A stretch of DNA of 60,890 nucleotides from Verrucomicrobiota bacterium (GTDB lineage Bacteria; Verrucomicrobiota; Verrucomicrobiia; Limisphaerales; SIBE01). The position numbers were made by a program, and so were the translations under genes. The stretch covers positions 1-60,890 of the forward strand of contig VHDE01000019.1 of the NCBI GenBank assembly GCA_016871515.1, in the 5' to 3' direction. This document shows positions 25,823-34,678 of this stretch, piece by piece; position 1 is the first letter of the stretch; every line of letters starts with the position of its first letter. Below the pieces are notes generated by a model, which saw only the letters and a list, made by a program, of their open reading frames with translations, made no database searches and was not told the origin of the DNA.

Positions 25823-26392
25823 TTACGCCTTGGCGAGCTGTTCGATTTCGCTGACGACGCGTTCGAGTTCGTCAGCCAAGGCCGTGGGGCCTGCCGATCT
25901 AAAGGCGTTCACGAGCGCGCGGTAATACCAGAGCGTTCCATCTTTGCCGCCGCTGTACCGTTCCCAGATACATTCCCCGAGTGAACGCAAAGTCCTCAGC
26001 AACGCGCGGGCGTTGTGCAACTTGTCCGCCGCGGAAACAAGGCGGATTGACGCTGAAGCTTGCGGGATGTGCGCCACGTAAGCTTCCTTGCGCTCACGCC
26101 AGGGCGGCCGGGGAAAAACTTCCGAGTCAGTGCAGCCGATAACAATCGCAGCGACGGCGTCGCCAAAGCGTTCCTCGATATCGTGGAGTCGAGATTTGCC
26201 ACCGGCATCCTCAACCGCATCGTGCAGGAGCGCGCCAATGGCTTCTTCCTCATTGCCGCCAAATTCCAAGACAATACCCGCCACGCCTAGGAGGTGAGCG
26301 ATGTAGGGCATCCCCGTTTTGCGGCGAACCTGTCCCGAATGGATGGTCGCGGCATAAACCAACGAAGCTTCAAATCGCGAGGAGAACGGCAT
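25823..26392 (-). CDS. HD-domain phosphohydrolase, MESH1/SpoT-like
   Basis: 189-aa single-domain HD protein. The metal ligands H33, H57-D58 and D123 (in SAADKLHNAR) and the E61-D62 pair (HDAVEDAGG) match the arrangement in MESH1 and the hydrolase half of SpoT, which remove the 3'-pyrophosphate of (p)ppGpp. KTGMPYIAHLLGVA is also typical. Such small alarmone hydrolases occur without a synthetase. The reaction is inferred from the ligand pattern; another nucleotide such as NADPH could be the substrate. Stop lies 7 bases from a family B repeat. Confidence 0.82.
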   Translation of the reverse strand: MPFSSRFEASLVYAATIHSGQVRRKTGMPYIAHLLGVAGIVLEFGGNEEEAIGALLHDAVEDAGGKSRLHDIEERFGDAVAAIVIGCTDSEVFPRPPWRERKEAYVAHIPQASASIRLVSAADKLHNARALLRTLRSLGECIWERYSGGKDGTLWYYRALVNAFRSAGPTALADELERVVSEIEQLAKA

Positions 26393-26504
26393 ACCGGTTG
26401 TTCTATACGAAGCATGGCCAATGCCAAGCCGATTAAACAGGGTGTGTCTTGACGGGCGGTAATTTTTATGGCCATTCGGCGGCTATCTGCTAAAGGCTCT
26501 GCTC

Positions 26505-27644
26505 GTGCACTTGACCGCCGAGCTGAAGAGAAAAGCCGACCCCGTAGCAACCTCTGCGCCCACGCCGGCCATAGAGATGGCAGAGATCAGCCGGCGATTC
26601 GGAGATGTAACGGCGTTAGCACAAGTAAGCTTAAGCGTACGTCGCGGAGAGTTTTTTTCGCTGCTGGGTCCGTCCGGGTGCGGCAAGACGACGTTGCTGC
26701 GCATCATTGCCGGCCTTGATATTCCAGACGAGGGCATCCTGCGCATCGCCGGGCAGGATGCAGCCGGCCTTCCGGCACACAAGCGACCGGTCAATACTGT
26801 TTTCCAATCTTACGCTCTCTTTCCTCATCTAAACGTTCGCGAGAATCTCGAGTTCGGTTTACGGATGAAAAAAACGCCGCCCGCGGAACGCGCTCGGCGC
26901 GTCAGCGAGATCATGGAGTTAGTCGAGATCTCCGAACTATCCAGCCGGCGTCCATCGCAGCTCTCGGGCGGTCAAATGCAGCGCGTGGCCTTGGCTCGGG
27001 CGATTGTGAATCAGCCACAGGTTCTCTTGCTCGACGAACCTTTGGGCGCCCTCGATCTAAAGCTTCGAAAACAACTGCAGCTTGAATTGCACGCGCTCCA
27101 GCAGCGTCTCGGCACGACCTTCATTTACGTAACGCACGACCAAGAGGAAGCGCTGGTCATGAGCGATCGCATCGCGGTAATGAACGCGGGACGGATCGAG
27201 CAACTGGGCGCGGGTTGCGATTTGTACGAACGGCCCCGGACTCGGTTCATCGCGCAATTTCTAGGTTCCTGCAACATCCTGGAGGCGGCGGTGCAGGGGC
27301 GGACGGGTGGCCGGTTGGAAGTGCGAACGAAGTTTGGCAATCTTGAAATGGATCTGGGTCCATCGGCTCGCCCCCTAAGTCCAGGAGATGCATGCACGTT
27401 GGCCGTGCGCCCGGAAAAAGTCGCTCTGCGTGTCGACCGAAATCCGCACAACGCGAACTGCTTTCCTGCGCGTGTGGCCGAGCTGATTTACACAGGCTCC
27501 GAAACCCAGTATCACTTGGAAGCAGCTGGTGGGATGCTCAAAGCCTGGGTGTTAAACACTCGGGTCGGTCATCAAGGACTGCACGCTGGCGAGGAAATCC
27601 AAGTGCAGCTTCGGTCCGACGCGTTAATTCTGCTGGATGATTAA
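26505..27644 (+). CDS. potA: Polyamine ABC transporter ATP-binding protein
   Basis: ATPase of a spermidine/putrescine importer. Walker A GPSGCGKTT (~residues 55-63), Q-loop FQSYALFPHL, signature LSGGQMQRVALARA (~152), Walker B VLLLDEPLGALD and switch His in YVTHDQEEAL. A C-terminal TOBE domain (from ~ILEAAVQG) is as in PotA/FbpC ATPases. It is the first gene of potABCD and overlaps potB by 8 bases. The first ~25 residues are less conserved; a later ATG (MAEISRRFG) is an alternative start. Confidence 0.93.
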   Translation: MHLTAELKRKADPVATSAPTPAIEMAEISRRFGDVTALAQVSLSVRRGEFFSLLGPSGCGKTTLLRIIAGLDIPDEGILRIAGQDAAGLPAHKRPVNTVFQSYALFPHLNVRENLEFGLRMKKTPPAERARRVSEIMELVEISELSSRRPSQLSGGQMQRVALARAIVNQPQVLLLDEPLGALDLKLRKQLQLELHALQQRLGTTFIYVTHDQEEALVMSDRIAVMNAGRIEQLGAGCDLYERPRTRFIAQFLGSCNILEAAVQGRTGGRLEVRTKFGNLEMDLGPSARPLSPGDACTLAVRPEKVALRVDRNPHNANCFPARVAELIYTGSETQYHLEAAGGMLKAWVLNTRVGHQGLHAGEEIQVQLRSDALILLDD

Positions 27645-28569
27645 CGCAATGAGGGCAAACCTTCAAACCGCGGTTCATCATGGCGAGACACTGACGCCGC
27701 GCGCGTACTCGCTGCGAACCGGGGCCAGTGTTGGCCCCGGCCTCGCCTGGTTAGGCGCCTTGTTCCTCGGCCCTCTCGCGCTCATTGCGCTCATTAGCCT
27801 TCTGTCGCGTGGCGAGTACGGAACGGTAGGCGGGGCATGGACATTCGAGAATTACCGGCGTTTGGCTGGCTTCGGTCTTTTGGGATTCGATTCATTGTAT
27901 CCACTGATAATCGCGAGGAGCGTGCTCCTGGGGCTGACGACAGCGATGCTTTGTTTGTCCGCTGGCCTGCCACTGGCGTTCTTTATTGCCTCATGCAAAG
28001 GCCGATATAAGAACCTCGCTCTCACGCTCGTGGTGGTTCCGCTCTGGACCAACTTGCTCATTCGCACGTATGCCTGGCAAATGTTGCTCGGACCCGAAAG
28101 CTCGCTGACTCAAGTCGCCGCTCTCTTTGGTTTGGCTGAGGCCGACGAGGGGCTTTATCCGGGATTGTTTGCGGTGTCCCTATGTATGGTTTGTGATTTT
28201 CTGCCCTTCGCGGTCTTGCCCATCTACGCATCAGTCGAGAAATTGAATTGGAGCCTGGTAGAAGCGGCGATGGACCTGGGCGCGAATCGCGTGAGTGCTT
28301 TTCGGCATGGCATCGTGCCGCAGATCAAGCCTGGGCTGACCGCGGGATTCATTCTAGTCTTCCTGCCGGCCATGGGACAATTTGTGATTCCGGATTTATT
28401 GGGAGGGGCGAAAACGATGCTGCTGGGGAATGCGATTCAACAACAATTTGGCGCCGCGTCGGATTGGCCCTTCGGCTCGGCGGTGGCCATGGTGAGCCTG
28501 TTGGTTGCGATGTTGGCCTTGTGGCTCATGGCGCGGCACACAGGCGATGACGAGTTAAATATCCTGTGA
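27637..28569 (+). CDS. potB: Polyamine ABC transporter permease
   Basis: Six-helix binding-protein-dependent permease: the first helix is LAWLGALFLGPLALIALISL, and the ATPase-contact EAA loop is SLVEAAMDLGANRVSAFRHG IVPQIKPG (written with a break). The position directly after potA and its length (310 aa) fit PotB. The ATG at 27637 overlaps potA; ATG 27649 is the alternative. After its stop comes a ~190-base gap with a family C repeat before potC. Confidence 0.92.
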   Translation: MINAMRANLQTAVHHGETLTPRAYSLRTGASVGPGLAWLGALFLGPLALIALISLLSRGEYGTVGGAWTFENYRRLAGFGLLGFDSLYPLIIARSVLLGLTTAMLCLSAGLPLAFFIASCKGRYKNLALTLVVVPLWTNLLIRTYAWQMLLGPESSLTQVAALFGLAEADEGLYPGLFAVSLCMVCDFLPFAVLPIYASVEKLNWSLVEAAMDLGANRVSAFRHGIVPQIKPGLTAGFILVFLPAMGQFVIPDLLGGAKTMLLGNAIQQQFGAASDWPFGSAVAMVSLLVAMLALWLMARHTGDDELNIL

Positions 28570-28599
28570 ATGCTGTCAATGAACTGGGACAAACTGATG

Positions 28600-28693
28600 C
28601 CGCCAGGTTTTGGAGTGCGCCAGTCGTCTGGCGCTTTCTGGCCGCAGCATCCAAAGCGGCAGAGGACTGCCGCAGTCCAAGACGCTGTCGCGC
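28600..28693. repeat. Palindromic repeat, family C copy, inside the pot operon
   Basis: CCGCCAGGTTTTGGAGTGCG at the left, AAGACGCTGTCGCGC at the right, as in the copy at 21238-21341. It fills most of the gap between potB and potC, so the transcript will carry a large hairpin there. Confidence 0.85.
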
Positions 28694-28758
28694 CGACGCA
28701 CAGCCCATTGTTCCTGATCCTCCGGACGTGAATAAGGTGCGGTCAATCGTTCCATGTC

Positions 28759-29550
28759 GTGCATGCGCGCTCTAAAACTCTGACGACTTCGGCGGCGGTC
28801 ATTTACGCCTTTTTGTATGCGCCGATTGCGATCGTCGTTGTGTTCTCATTCAACGCCGCACGCCACGGAGCAGGCTGGCAAGGCTTCACGCTGCATTGGT
28901 ATCGCACGCTCCTCGCAAACGAGCAGGCCTTATCCGCAGCGCGCAACTCGCTATTGCTTGCTATATGCAGCACAGTTATCGCAACCGTTCTGGGAACAAT
29001 GCTCGGTTTCGGACTGAACCGTTACCGGTTTCGCGGTCACCGCTTCGTCTCACGGATTCTTTATCTGCCGGTCTTCATCCCCGATATCGTCATGGCCGTC
29101 TCGTTGCTGCTTCTCTATTCGCTGCTTCGTCAATGGTCCGGGCTCTTTCAGCTCGGCATGACCACGATGGTGTTGGGACACGTCACATTTCAAATCCCAT
29201 TTGTGGCCATCATCGTGCGCGCCCGATTGGCCGGCCTGAATCCGGCCCTGGAGGAAGCGGCGCATGACTTGGGCGCCAATGGCTGGCAAACGTTCTGGCG
29301 CGTCACTTTTCCACTAATGATCCCTGGCGTTCTGGCGGGCGCAATGCTTGCGTTCACTTTGAGCCTGGACGATTTCGTCGTGAGCTTTTTCACGAGCGGC
29401 CCCGGATCGACCACACTGCCGATTCTGATTTACTCGTCGGTCAAGCGCGGCATTACACCGGATATTAACGCGCTCTCGACCTTGATGATTGCCGCATCGG
29501 CGCTGGCAGCAGTGACTGTGACCTTGCTTCAACGCAATCGAAAGGTATAA
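28759..29550 (+). CDS. potC: Polyamine ABC transporter permease
   Basis: Second permease, six helices, the first being AAVIYAFLYAPIAIVVVFSF. The EAA loop is ALEEAAHDLGANGWQTFWRV. GTG 28759 is used; no in-frame ATG lies near. FTLSLDDFVVSFFTSGPGST is the stretch typical of PotC/YdcV. 263 aa is the family length. Confidence 0.92.
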   Translation: MHARSKTLTTSAAVIYAFLYAPIAIVVVFSFNAARHGAGWQGFTLHWYRTLLANEQALSAARNSLLLAICSTVIATVLGTMLGFGLNRYRFRGHRFVSRILYLPVFIPDIVMAVSLLLLYSLLRQWSGLFQLGMTTMVLGHVTFQIPFVAIIVRARLAGLNPALEEAAHDLGANGWQTFWRVTFPLMIPGVLAGAMLAFTLSLDDFVVSFFTSGPGSTTLPILIYSSVKRGITPDINALSTLMIAASALAAVTVTLLQRNRKV

Positions 29551-29612
29551 GTACAGCCCATGAAACTTTCGATGAACTTCCTTGTGAACTGTGGCTGGCG
29601 AAGGCAAAAAGC

Positions 29613-29744
29613 GGCCCCTCTCCCTAACCCTCTCCCCATCGGATGGGGCGAGGGAAAAGATGCGGGCGCGTATTCCTTGGATGAGTGTGAATCGATTAGA
29701 TTACGCAAAAACATTCCCTCGCCCCATCCGATAGGGAGAGGGGC
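29613..29744. repeat. Palindromic repeat, family B copy before potD
   Basis: GGCCCCTCTCCCTAACCC at the left and ATAGGGAGAGGGGCT at the right with internal CCCATCGGATGGGG and CCCATCCGAT. It runs open in the potD frame (translating as NPLPIGWGEG-like text) and ends 16 bases before the chosen potD start. Confidence 0.85.
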
Positions 29745-29760
29745 TTTATGCGCCAGGTTA

Positions 29761-30798
29761 ATGGCCGCCCTGAGAATCGTTCTGGTTCTTTGCTGGCTCT
29801 CATTAACCGGAGCGGCCTGGGCTGCGCAAGGCAAACTCAACTTGTTCATTTGGAGCGAATATATCGATCCCGATGTCGTGGCTGATTTTGAGAAGCAGTT
29901 TGATTGCAAGGTAACAATCGATTTGTACGAAGAGGAAGCGGCGATGATGGCCAAGTTGCGCGGCGGCGGCGCATCGTTGTACGACGTCGTCGTGCCCCCG
30001 GATCACACCGTGCCCGGACTGATCAAGTTGAATCTCATCGCTCCGCTCCGTCACGAGAACATTCCGAACCTCAGCAATCTCGACGAAAAATTCCGCAATC
30101 CTTCTTACGATCCGGGCAACAAGCACACGGTCGCGTATCAATGGGGCACGGTGGGACTGTACGTGCGGCATCGTCGCGGACAGCATCTCCCAAACACATG
30201 GGGCGTTGTTTTCGATCCAAAGCAGCAGCCGGGACGATTTGCCTTGATTGACAACCCACGCGATATGATCGGCGCCGCGTTGAAGTACAAAGGGTACAGT
30301 CTCAATTCGATCAATCCAGCGCAGCTCAAGGAAGCGCGCGACTTGATTTTGGAAGCGAAGAAACGTTGCGTCGGATTCGAAAATAGTGTGAGCGGCAAGA
30401 ACAAAGTCCTGAGCAAGAACATCCGCGCAGCCATTGTTTATAGCGGCGAAGCAGCGCGAGGCATGACGGAAGACCGGGAAACAAACTACATCATCCCGCG
30501 GGAAGGGAGTCAGATTTGGCAGGACAATCTCGCTGTGCTCGCCAAAGCGCCGCATCGCGACCTCGCCGAGAAATTCGTTAACTTTGTCCTCGATGCCAAA
30601 ATCGGCGCGCGCATTTCGAACTTCACCCAATTTGCCACGCCAAATAAAGCAGCACGTCCGTTTATCAATCCGAATGATTTGAAGAACCCCGCCATTTATC
30701 CTCCGCCCGACATCATGGCGAAACTCGAGACACTCGAAGATTTGGGAGCAAACAGCCGTCTCTATGACGAGATCTGGACACAGATTAAGGCGAAGTGA
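29761..30798 (+). CDS. potD: Polyamine ABC transporter periplasmic binding protein
   Basis: Start ATG 29761 gives a clean signal peptide (ALRIVLVLCWLSLTGAAWAA). The mature part opens LNLFIWSEYIDPDVVADFEK, the hallmark of PotD/PotF spermidine/putrescine-binding proteins, then YDVVVPPDHTVPGL and ENSVSGKNKVL. The length (345 aa) is usual. The frame is open further upstream to 29560 through a palindromic repeat, so an N-terminal extension cannot be wholly excluded, but the signal peptide argues against it. Confidence 0.92.
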   Translation: MAALRIVLVLCWLSLTGAAWAAQGKLNLFIWSEYIDPDVVADFEKQFDCKVTIDLYEEEAAMMAKLRGGGASLYDVVVPPDHTVPGLIKLNLIAPLRHENIPNLSNLDEKFRNPSYDPGNKHTVAYQWGTVGLYVRHRRGQHLPNTWGVVFDPKQQPGRFALIDNPRDMIGAALKYKGYSLNSINPAQLKEARDLILEAKKRCVGFENSVSGKNKVLSKNIRAAIVYSGEAARGMTEDRETNYIIPREGSQIWQDNLAVLAKAPHRDLAEKFVNFVLDAKIGARISNFTQFATPNKAARPFINPNDLKNPAIYPPPDIMAKLETLEDLGANSRLYDEIWTQIKAK

Positions 30799-30904
30799 AA
30801 GGCTGCAAGTTATGCTCTACCAAGTCTAGGGCTTGCCCAAAGAATTGAGTTTTAGCGCCAGATGACATCGGCTGGGCTGGTTAAAGCATTCGACTCAGTT
30901 TAGA

Positions 30905-32707
30905 GTGCTGCTGTCGATGAACAATTTGTCCCGTGCGCTGCAATTCTTCCGGCCTGACTTAAGGCGTATTTCGTTCGCATTGGGTTTGTTGATTCTGAGC
31001 GCTGGCGCAAACTTGCTCAAGCCATGGCCCGTGGCCCTCATCGTCGATCATCTGCTGGGGGGAAAGCCATTTCCCCGGCCACTCGAATTCCTCAACGGCT
31101 GGGAGAGACCGATCTTGCTCGCGGTGCTGGCGGCAAGCATTCTTCTCTTTCACGCCAGCCAGGGCGCTCTTTCGGCTTGGCACAATTTCATTTCGATCAA
31201 GGTCGGCTTACAGGGATTGGCGCGCGTTCGAAACCAAGTTTTTCACCGCTTGCAGCGCTTGTCATTGCGGTTCCATCAAGGAAGCAATCTGGGTGATGTG
31301 ATCTATCGCGCGAGTTGGGATACGTACGCGTTTCAGACGTTGTTTCAACAAGGATTCTTTACTCTGGCTCAAGCATCGCTGACGCTGTTGCTGATGGTGG
31401 CCGTGATGTGGCAATTGAATTTAACATTGACCATTGTCTCGCTGGCCACCATACCGCTGCTTCTCTTGGCGATAAGGCTGTTCGCCCATCGAATGAAGGA
31501 GCGCAGCCTTGCCGCTCATCAAGCAGACAGCCAAGTCACTTCACAGATTCAACAAAGCCTGATGGCAGCGCCGCTCATTCAGAGTTACACACGCGAGGAG
31601 GACGAAGAACGGCGCTTTGTTGGGCGCGTGGCGACCGCACTGCAAAGGCGCGTTGCTCAGCACGGTTACGAAGTTCTCTACTGGGTCATAATCACGATCA
31701 CCATCGGACTTGGCGCCGCCAGCATTGCATGGATCGGCGCGTCCGAAGTCGTGGCGCAGCGGTTGACGGTGGGCGAATTAATTATCTTTCTGGCTTATCT
31801 AACTCAGCTGTACGAACCGCTGAATCAGCTTTCACACGTAGGCACAACTTGGTCGGACGCCAACGCCGGCATCCACCGCGTCTTGGAACTGTTGGACACG
31901 CCGCAAGAAATAACCGAAGTGCCAACCCCTCGTCCTCTCGACCGGCCTGCTCGAGATAAGGCCGGGAAGGTTGAGTTCCACCAAGTCTTGTTTGGATACG
32001 AGAAGAATCGACTTGTCCTGCAGGATATTAACTTATCCATTTCACCTGGCGAATCCGTGGCGATCATTGGACCGAGCGGCAGTGGGAAAACGACCTTGCT
32101 CCAATTATTACCGCGTTTCTACGATCCTATCGCAGGTAAAATCTGCCTCGACGGCATCGATATTCGCGAACTCCGTTTGAAAGAGTTGCGCTCGCAAATC
32201 GCGCTCGTGTTGCAAGAGCCCATTCTATTGTCAGCCACGGTCGCCGAAAATATCGCCTATGGAAAACCGGGCGCGGCCGAGTCAGAAATCGAAGCGGCCG
32301 CGCGGGCAGCGAATGCCGATGAGTTCATTCAAAGGCTGCCGAATCGATACGAGACGCTCATTGGGGAAGGTGGCATTCGATTAAGCGTGGGCGAGAAACA
32401 ACGGATCAATCTCGCGCGCGCGTTTTTGAAAGATGCCCCGATCTTGGCCCTCGATGAGCCGACGAGCGCACTCGATGCCGAGAGTGAAGCACTCGTGGTC
32501 GACAGTCTCAGCAAGCTGCTTCGGCATCGCACGGCCTTGTTGGTGGCGCATCGTTTGAGCACCATCCGCCAGGTCGATAAGGTAGTCGTTCTCGAAGGAG
32601 GACGTGTGACGCAGATGGGATCGCCGGAAGAATTGACCCTTCGGCCAGGATACTATTCACGAGTGGCGGCCCATCATGTTTCAGCGGTACACGACGCATG
32701 CGCATGA
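30905..32707 (+). CDS. ABC exporter, fused permease-ATPase (MsbA/LmrA type)
   Basis: Half-transporter with six N-terminal transmembrane helices (residues ~20-310) and one ATPase domain. Walker A is GPSGSGKTT (~389). The signature is LSVGEKQR, where the usual LSGGQ reads LSVGE; Walker B ILALDEPTSALD and VAHRLST follow. Homodimers of this class export lipids, peptides or drugs. A secreted matrixin-like protein overlaps its end by 10 bases, then two more secreted proteins follow in coupled frames, so export of something linked to them is possible, though these have Sec signals of their own. ATG 30905 or 30917. Confidence 0.88.
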   Translation: MLLSMNNLSRALQFFRPDLRRISFALGLLILSAGANLLKPWPVALIVDHLLGGKPFPRPLEFLNGWERPILLAVLAASILLFHASQGALSAWHNFISIKVGLQGLARVRNQVFHRLQRLSLRFHQGSNLGDVIYRASWDTYAFQTLFQQGFFTLAQASLTLLLMVAVMWQLNLTLTIVSLATIPLLLLAIRLFAHRMKERSLAAHQADSQVTSQIQQSLMAAPLIQSYTREEDEERRFVGRVATALQRRVAQHGYEVLYWVIITITIGLGAASIAWIGASEVVAQRLTVGELIIFLAYLTQLYEPLNQLSHVGTTWSDANAGIHRVLELLDTPQEITEVPTPRPLDRPARDKAGKVEFHQVLFGYEKNRLVLQDINLSISPGESVAIIGPSGSGKTTLLQLLPRFYDPIAGKICLDGIDIRELRLKELRSQIALVLQEPILLSATVAENIAYGKPGAAESEIEAAARAANADEFIQRLPNRYETLIGEGGIRLSVGEKQRINLARAFLKDAPILALDEPTSALDAESEALVVDSLSKLLRHRTALLVAHRLSTIRQVDKVVVLEGGRVTQMGSPEELTLRPGYYSRVAAHHVSAVHDACA

Positions 32708-34098
32708 AGTTAGTGACGAGACATTGGGCACGCAGATTCTGGATGAATCCGCTTAAGTCAGTCCTGTTTGCTATCTGCCTCGCAGGTCAATCTGGTTTAT
32801 CGTTCGTTTCTAATGTCGATGAATTCGGCCAAGTCCGGCGCTGGCCGCTCGAGACCCCTCATCCATCGATCAGCACAAATGTCATCAATCCGGCCACTCG
32901 AGCGATTCGCTATTTCTTGAGAGTTGATGGATATTCACGCACGAATACAACAGCCGAGCTTGATGCGATTCGATCCTGCCTCGGTCAATGGGAAAGCGTC
33001 CCTGGCACGAGTCTCAAGTTCGAGGATGCTGGGGTGGTCAGCCCCGATACGGATGTAAACACGGCGGACCAAACCAATGTCGTGTTCTGGGCAAAGGAGA
33101 GCACCTGGGTCAATGGTGGAAAAGACAATATCTTCGGCACGTTGGCCATCACTTTTCCTCGACTGACCAATAACGTTCTGCTCGAAGCCGACGTTGTTTT
33201 GAACGGAACGCAATTTTCCTGGATTGCCAATCTCGATACGACGAACAACGTTGATCAATTCATCGAGGCATCGGCATTGCGCGAGATCGGTCATTTCCTT
33301 GGACTGGACCATTCGCCCGTCGGCGGGGTGACGAATGTTCAGAATCTTTCCGTCAGCGCGGGAAATCCAACGTTCCGCATCACTCGAATCGCTCGGCCGG
33401 ACCGAACCGTCGATGATCTCGCGGCGATCAACGCACCCGTCTCAATTCGATTGGGCGAAAGCAATCTGGCTGTGGGTGTCTATTCACCAGGTTTGACCAG
33501 CGAAGCGACCCTAAGCTGCACGGGCTCCGGCATTACTCTGGGCCCTTCGACTTTTGTTCGCGATGCCTTTCCGGGCTCGAATCCAAGTCTGAACCTGGTT
33601 TCCGCGTCGATCACCATTGCGTCCAACGCTCTGCCGGGCCTGCGCAGTCTTGTCGTCCGCCAGGGCAATCATATAGCAATCGCCAGCGGTTTTCTTGAAA
33701 TCGTTCCACGATTCCGGGACGATAATTTCGATGGGTTGGACGATGCTTTTCAGCGCCGCTTCTTCCCTGTGTTTACGATGCTCAGCGCGGGTCCGAAGGC
33801 TGATCCAGACAGCGATGGGTTCAACAACGCGAACGAATTTGTGGCCGGATCGAGCCCGATTGATGGACGGTCTTTGCTCAAAATCGAACAGCTGGAAGCC
33901 ACAAGAATGGGAACCACGATCACATGGCAAAGCGAACCGGGAAAACGGTACAGGCTTTTGAGCCGCCCACAATTGGGAGTTGGTGAGTGGTCGCCGGTGG
34001 GCGGGGTAATCGCCGCTACAACGCGTTCAACAACCTATGTGGACAATTCCGCCAGCGGCGCGTTCCGCTTTTATCAAATTCAATTACTCTATGAATAA
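32698..34098 (+). CDS. Matrixin-like secreted protein with broken zinc site
   Basis: Paralog of the protein at 34675. A signal peptide (LKSVLFAICLAGQSGLSF) precedes a metzincin-like domain. The zinc motif reads R195-E-I-G-H199-F-L-G-L-D-H205: the first His is Arg (CGC at 33280-33282, one base from CAC). Compared with the paralog, about 135 residues between DHSPVGG and AGNPTFRIT are missing in frame, taking out a carboxypeptidase-regulatory-like domain. The C-terminus has a DxDxDG calcium-type motif (ADPDSDGFNN) and an Ig-like end. It is probably not an active protease, perhaps a decoy or binding partner (inference). It is coupled to the ABC exporter and to the next gene. Confidence 0.75.
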   Translation: MRMKLVTRHWARRFWMNPLKSVLFAICLAGQSGLSFVSNVDEFGQVRRWPLETPHPSISTNVINPATRAIRYFLRVDGYSRTNTTAELDAIRSCLGQWESVPGTSLKFEDAGVVSPDTDVNTADQTNVVFWAKESTWVNGGKDNIFGTLAITFPRLTNNVLLEADVVLNGTQFSWIANLDTTNNVDQFIEASALREIGHFLGLDHSPVGGVTNVQNLSVSAGNPTFRITRIARPDRTVDDLAAINAPVSIRLGESNLAVGVYSPGLTSEATLSCTGSGITLGPSTFVRDAFPGSNPSLNLVSASITIASNALPGLRSLVVRQGNHIAIASGFLEIVPRFRDDNFDGLDDAFQRRFFPVFTMLSAGPKADPDSDGFNNANEFVAGSSPIDGRSLLKIEQLEATRMGTTITWQSEPGKRYRLLSRPQLGVGEWSPVGGVIAATTRSTTYVDNSASGAFRFYQIQLLYE

Positions 34099-34678
34099 AC
34101 AGACATTAGCCTTCTTTTTTTGGTTAGCACTGTTTCTAAGCAGTCCGCTTGAAGCCGTGGTAATGATTCCATTGTCGCTTGCAGACTTGACAGCGAGGGC
34201 CGATGCGGTTGTGCGCGGCGTGGTTCTGAGTAAGGAATGCCAGCGCGACGCCTCAGGCCGCATTTACACAAAGGTGGAGTTGAAAGTGTCGGAGGTCTGG
34301 AAAGGCCAGTTGCCCTCAGAACGGTTAACGGTCGTTCATGGTGGCGGCGTCCTGGGTCGGGAGCGAGTCGAGATCGCGGGGCAAGTTGAATACAAGGCAG
34401 GCGAAGAAGTAGTGACATTTGTTGTTTTCAACCAACGTCACGAGGCCGTCACACTGGGACTAGCTCAAGGCAAATTTCATGTTTGGAAAGATTCAGGCAG
34501 CAACACACTGCTCGTTCGCAATCCTTTTCATGGCAGCGCAACTGTTTCCCCTTCAAAAGAAACCGAGAACAATCCAACGCCGGAGCTCCTTGCCGCAGGC
34601 CGAAACACAAATTCCAAGATTCAACAGCGATTGACGCTGGCCGAACTCCGCGACCAAGTGAAAGGAGCAGCGAAGTGA
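34091..34678 (+). CDS. Small secreted protein between the matrixin paralogs
   Basis: 195 aa with a signal peptide (TLAFFFWLALFLSSPLEA). The mature part begins MIPLSLADLTARADAVVRGV and continues YTKVELKVSEVWKG then GEEVVTFVVF, a beta-rich fold I know only as a neighbour of matrixin-like genes. No catalytic motif, no Cys besides one. ATG 34091 overlaps the preceding stop by 8 bases, and its TGA overlaps the GTG start of the following gene (GTGA), so the three secreted proteins are made together. It could be a chaperone or inhibitor of the protease (speculation). Confidence 0.65.
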   Translation: MNKQTLAFFFWLALFLSSPLEAVVMIPLSLADLTARADAVVRGVVLSKECQRDASGRIYTKVELKVSEVWKGQLPSERLTVVHGGGVLGRERVEIAGQVEYKAGEEVVTFVVFNQRHEAVTLGLAQGKFHVWKDSGSNTLLVRNPFHGSATVSPSKETENNPTPELLAAGRNTNSKIQQRLTLAELRDQVKGAAK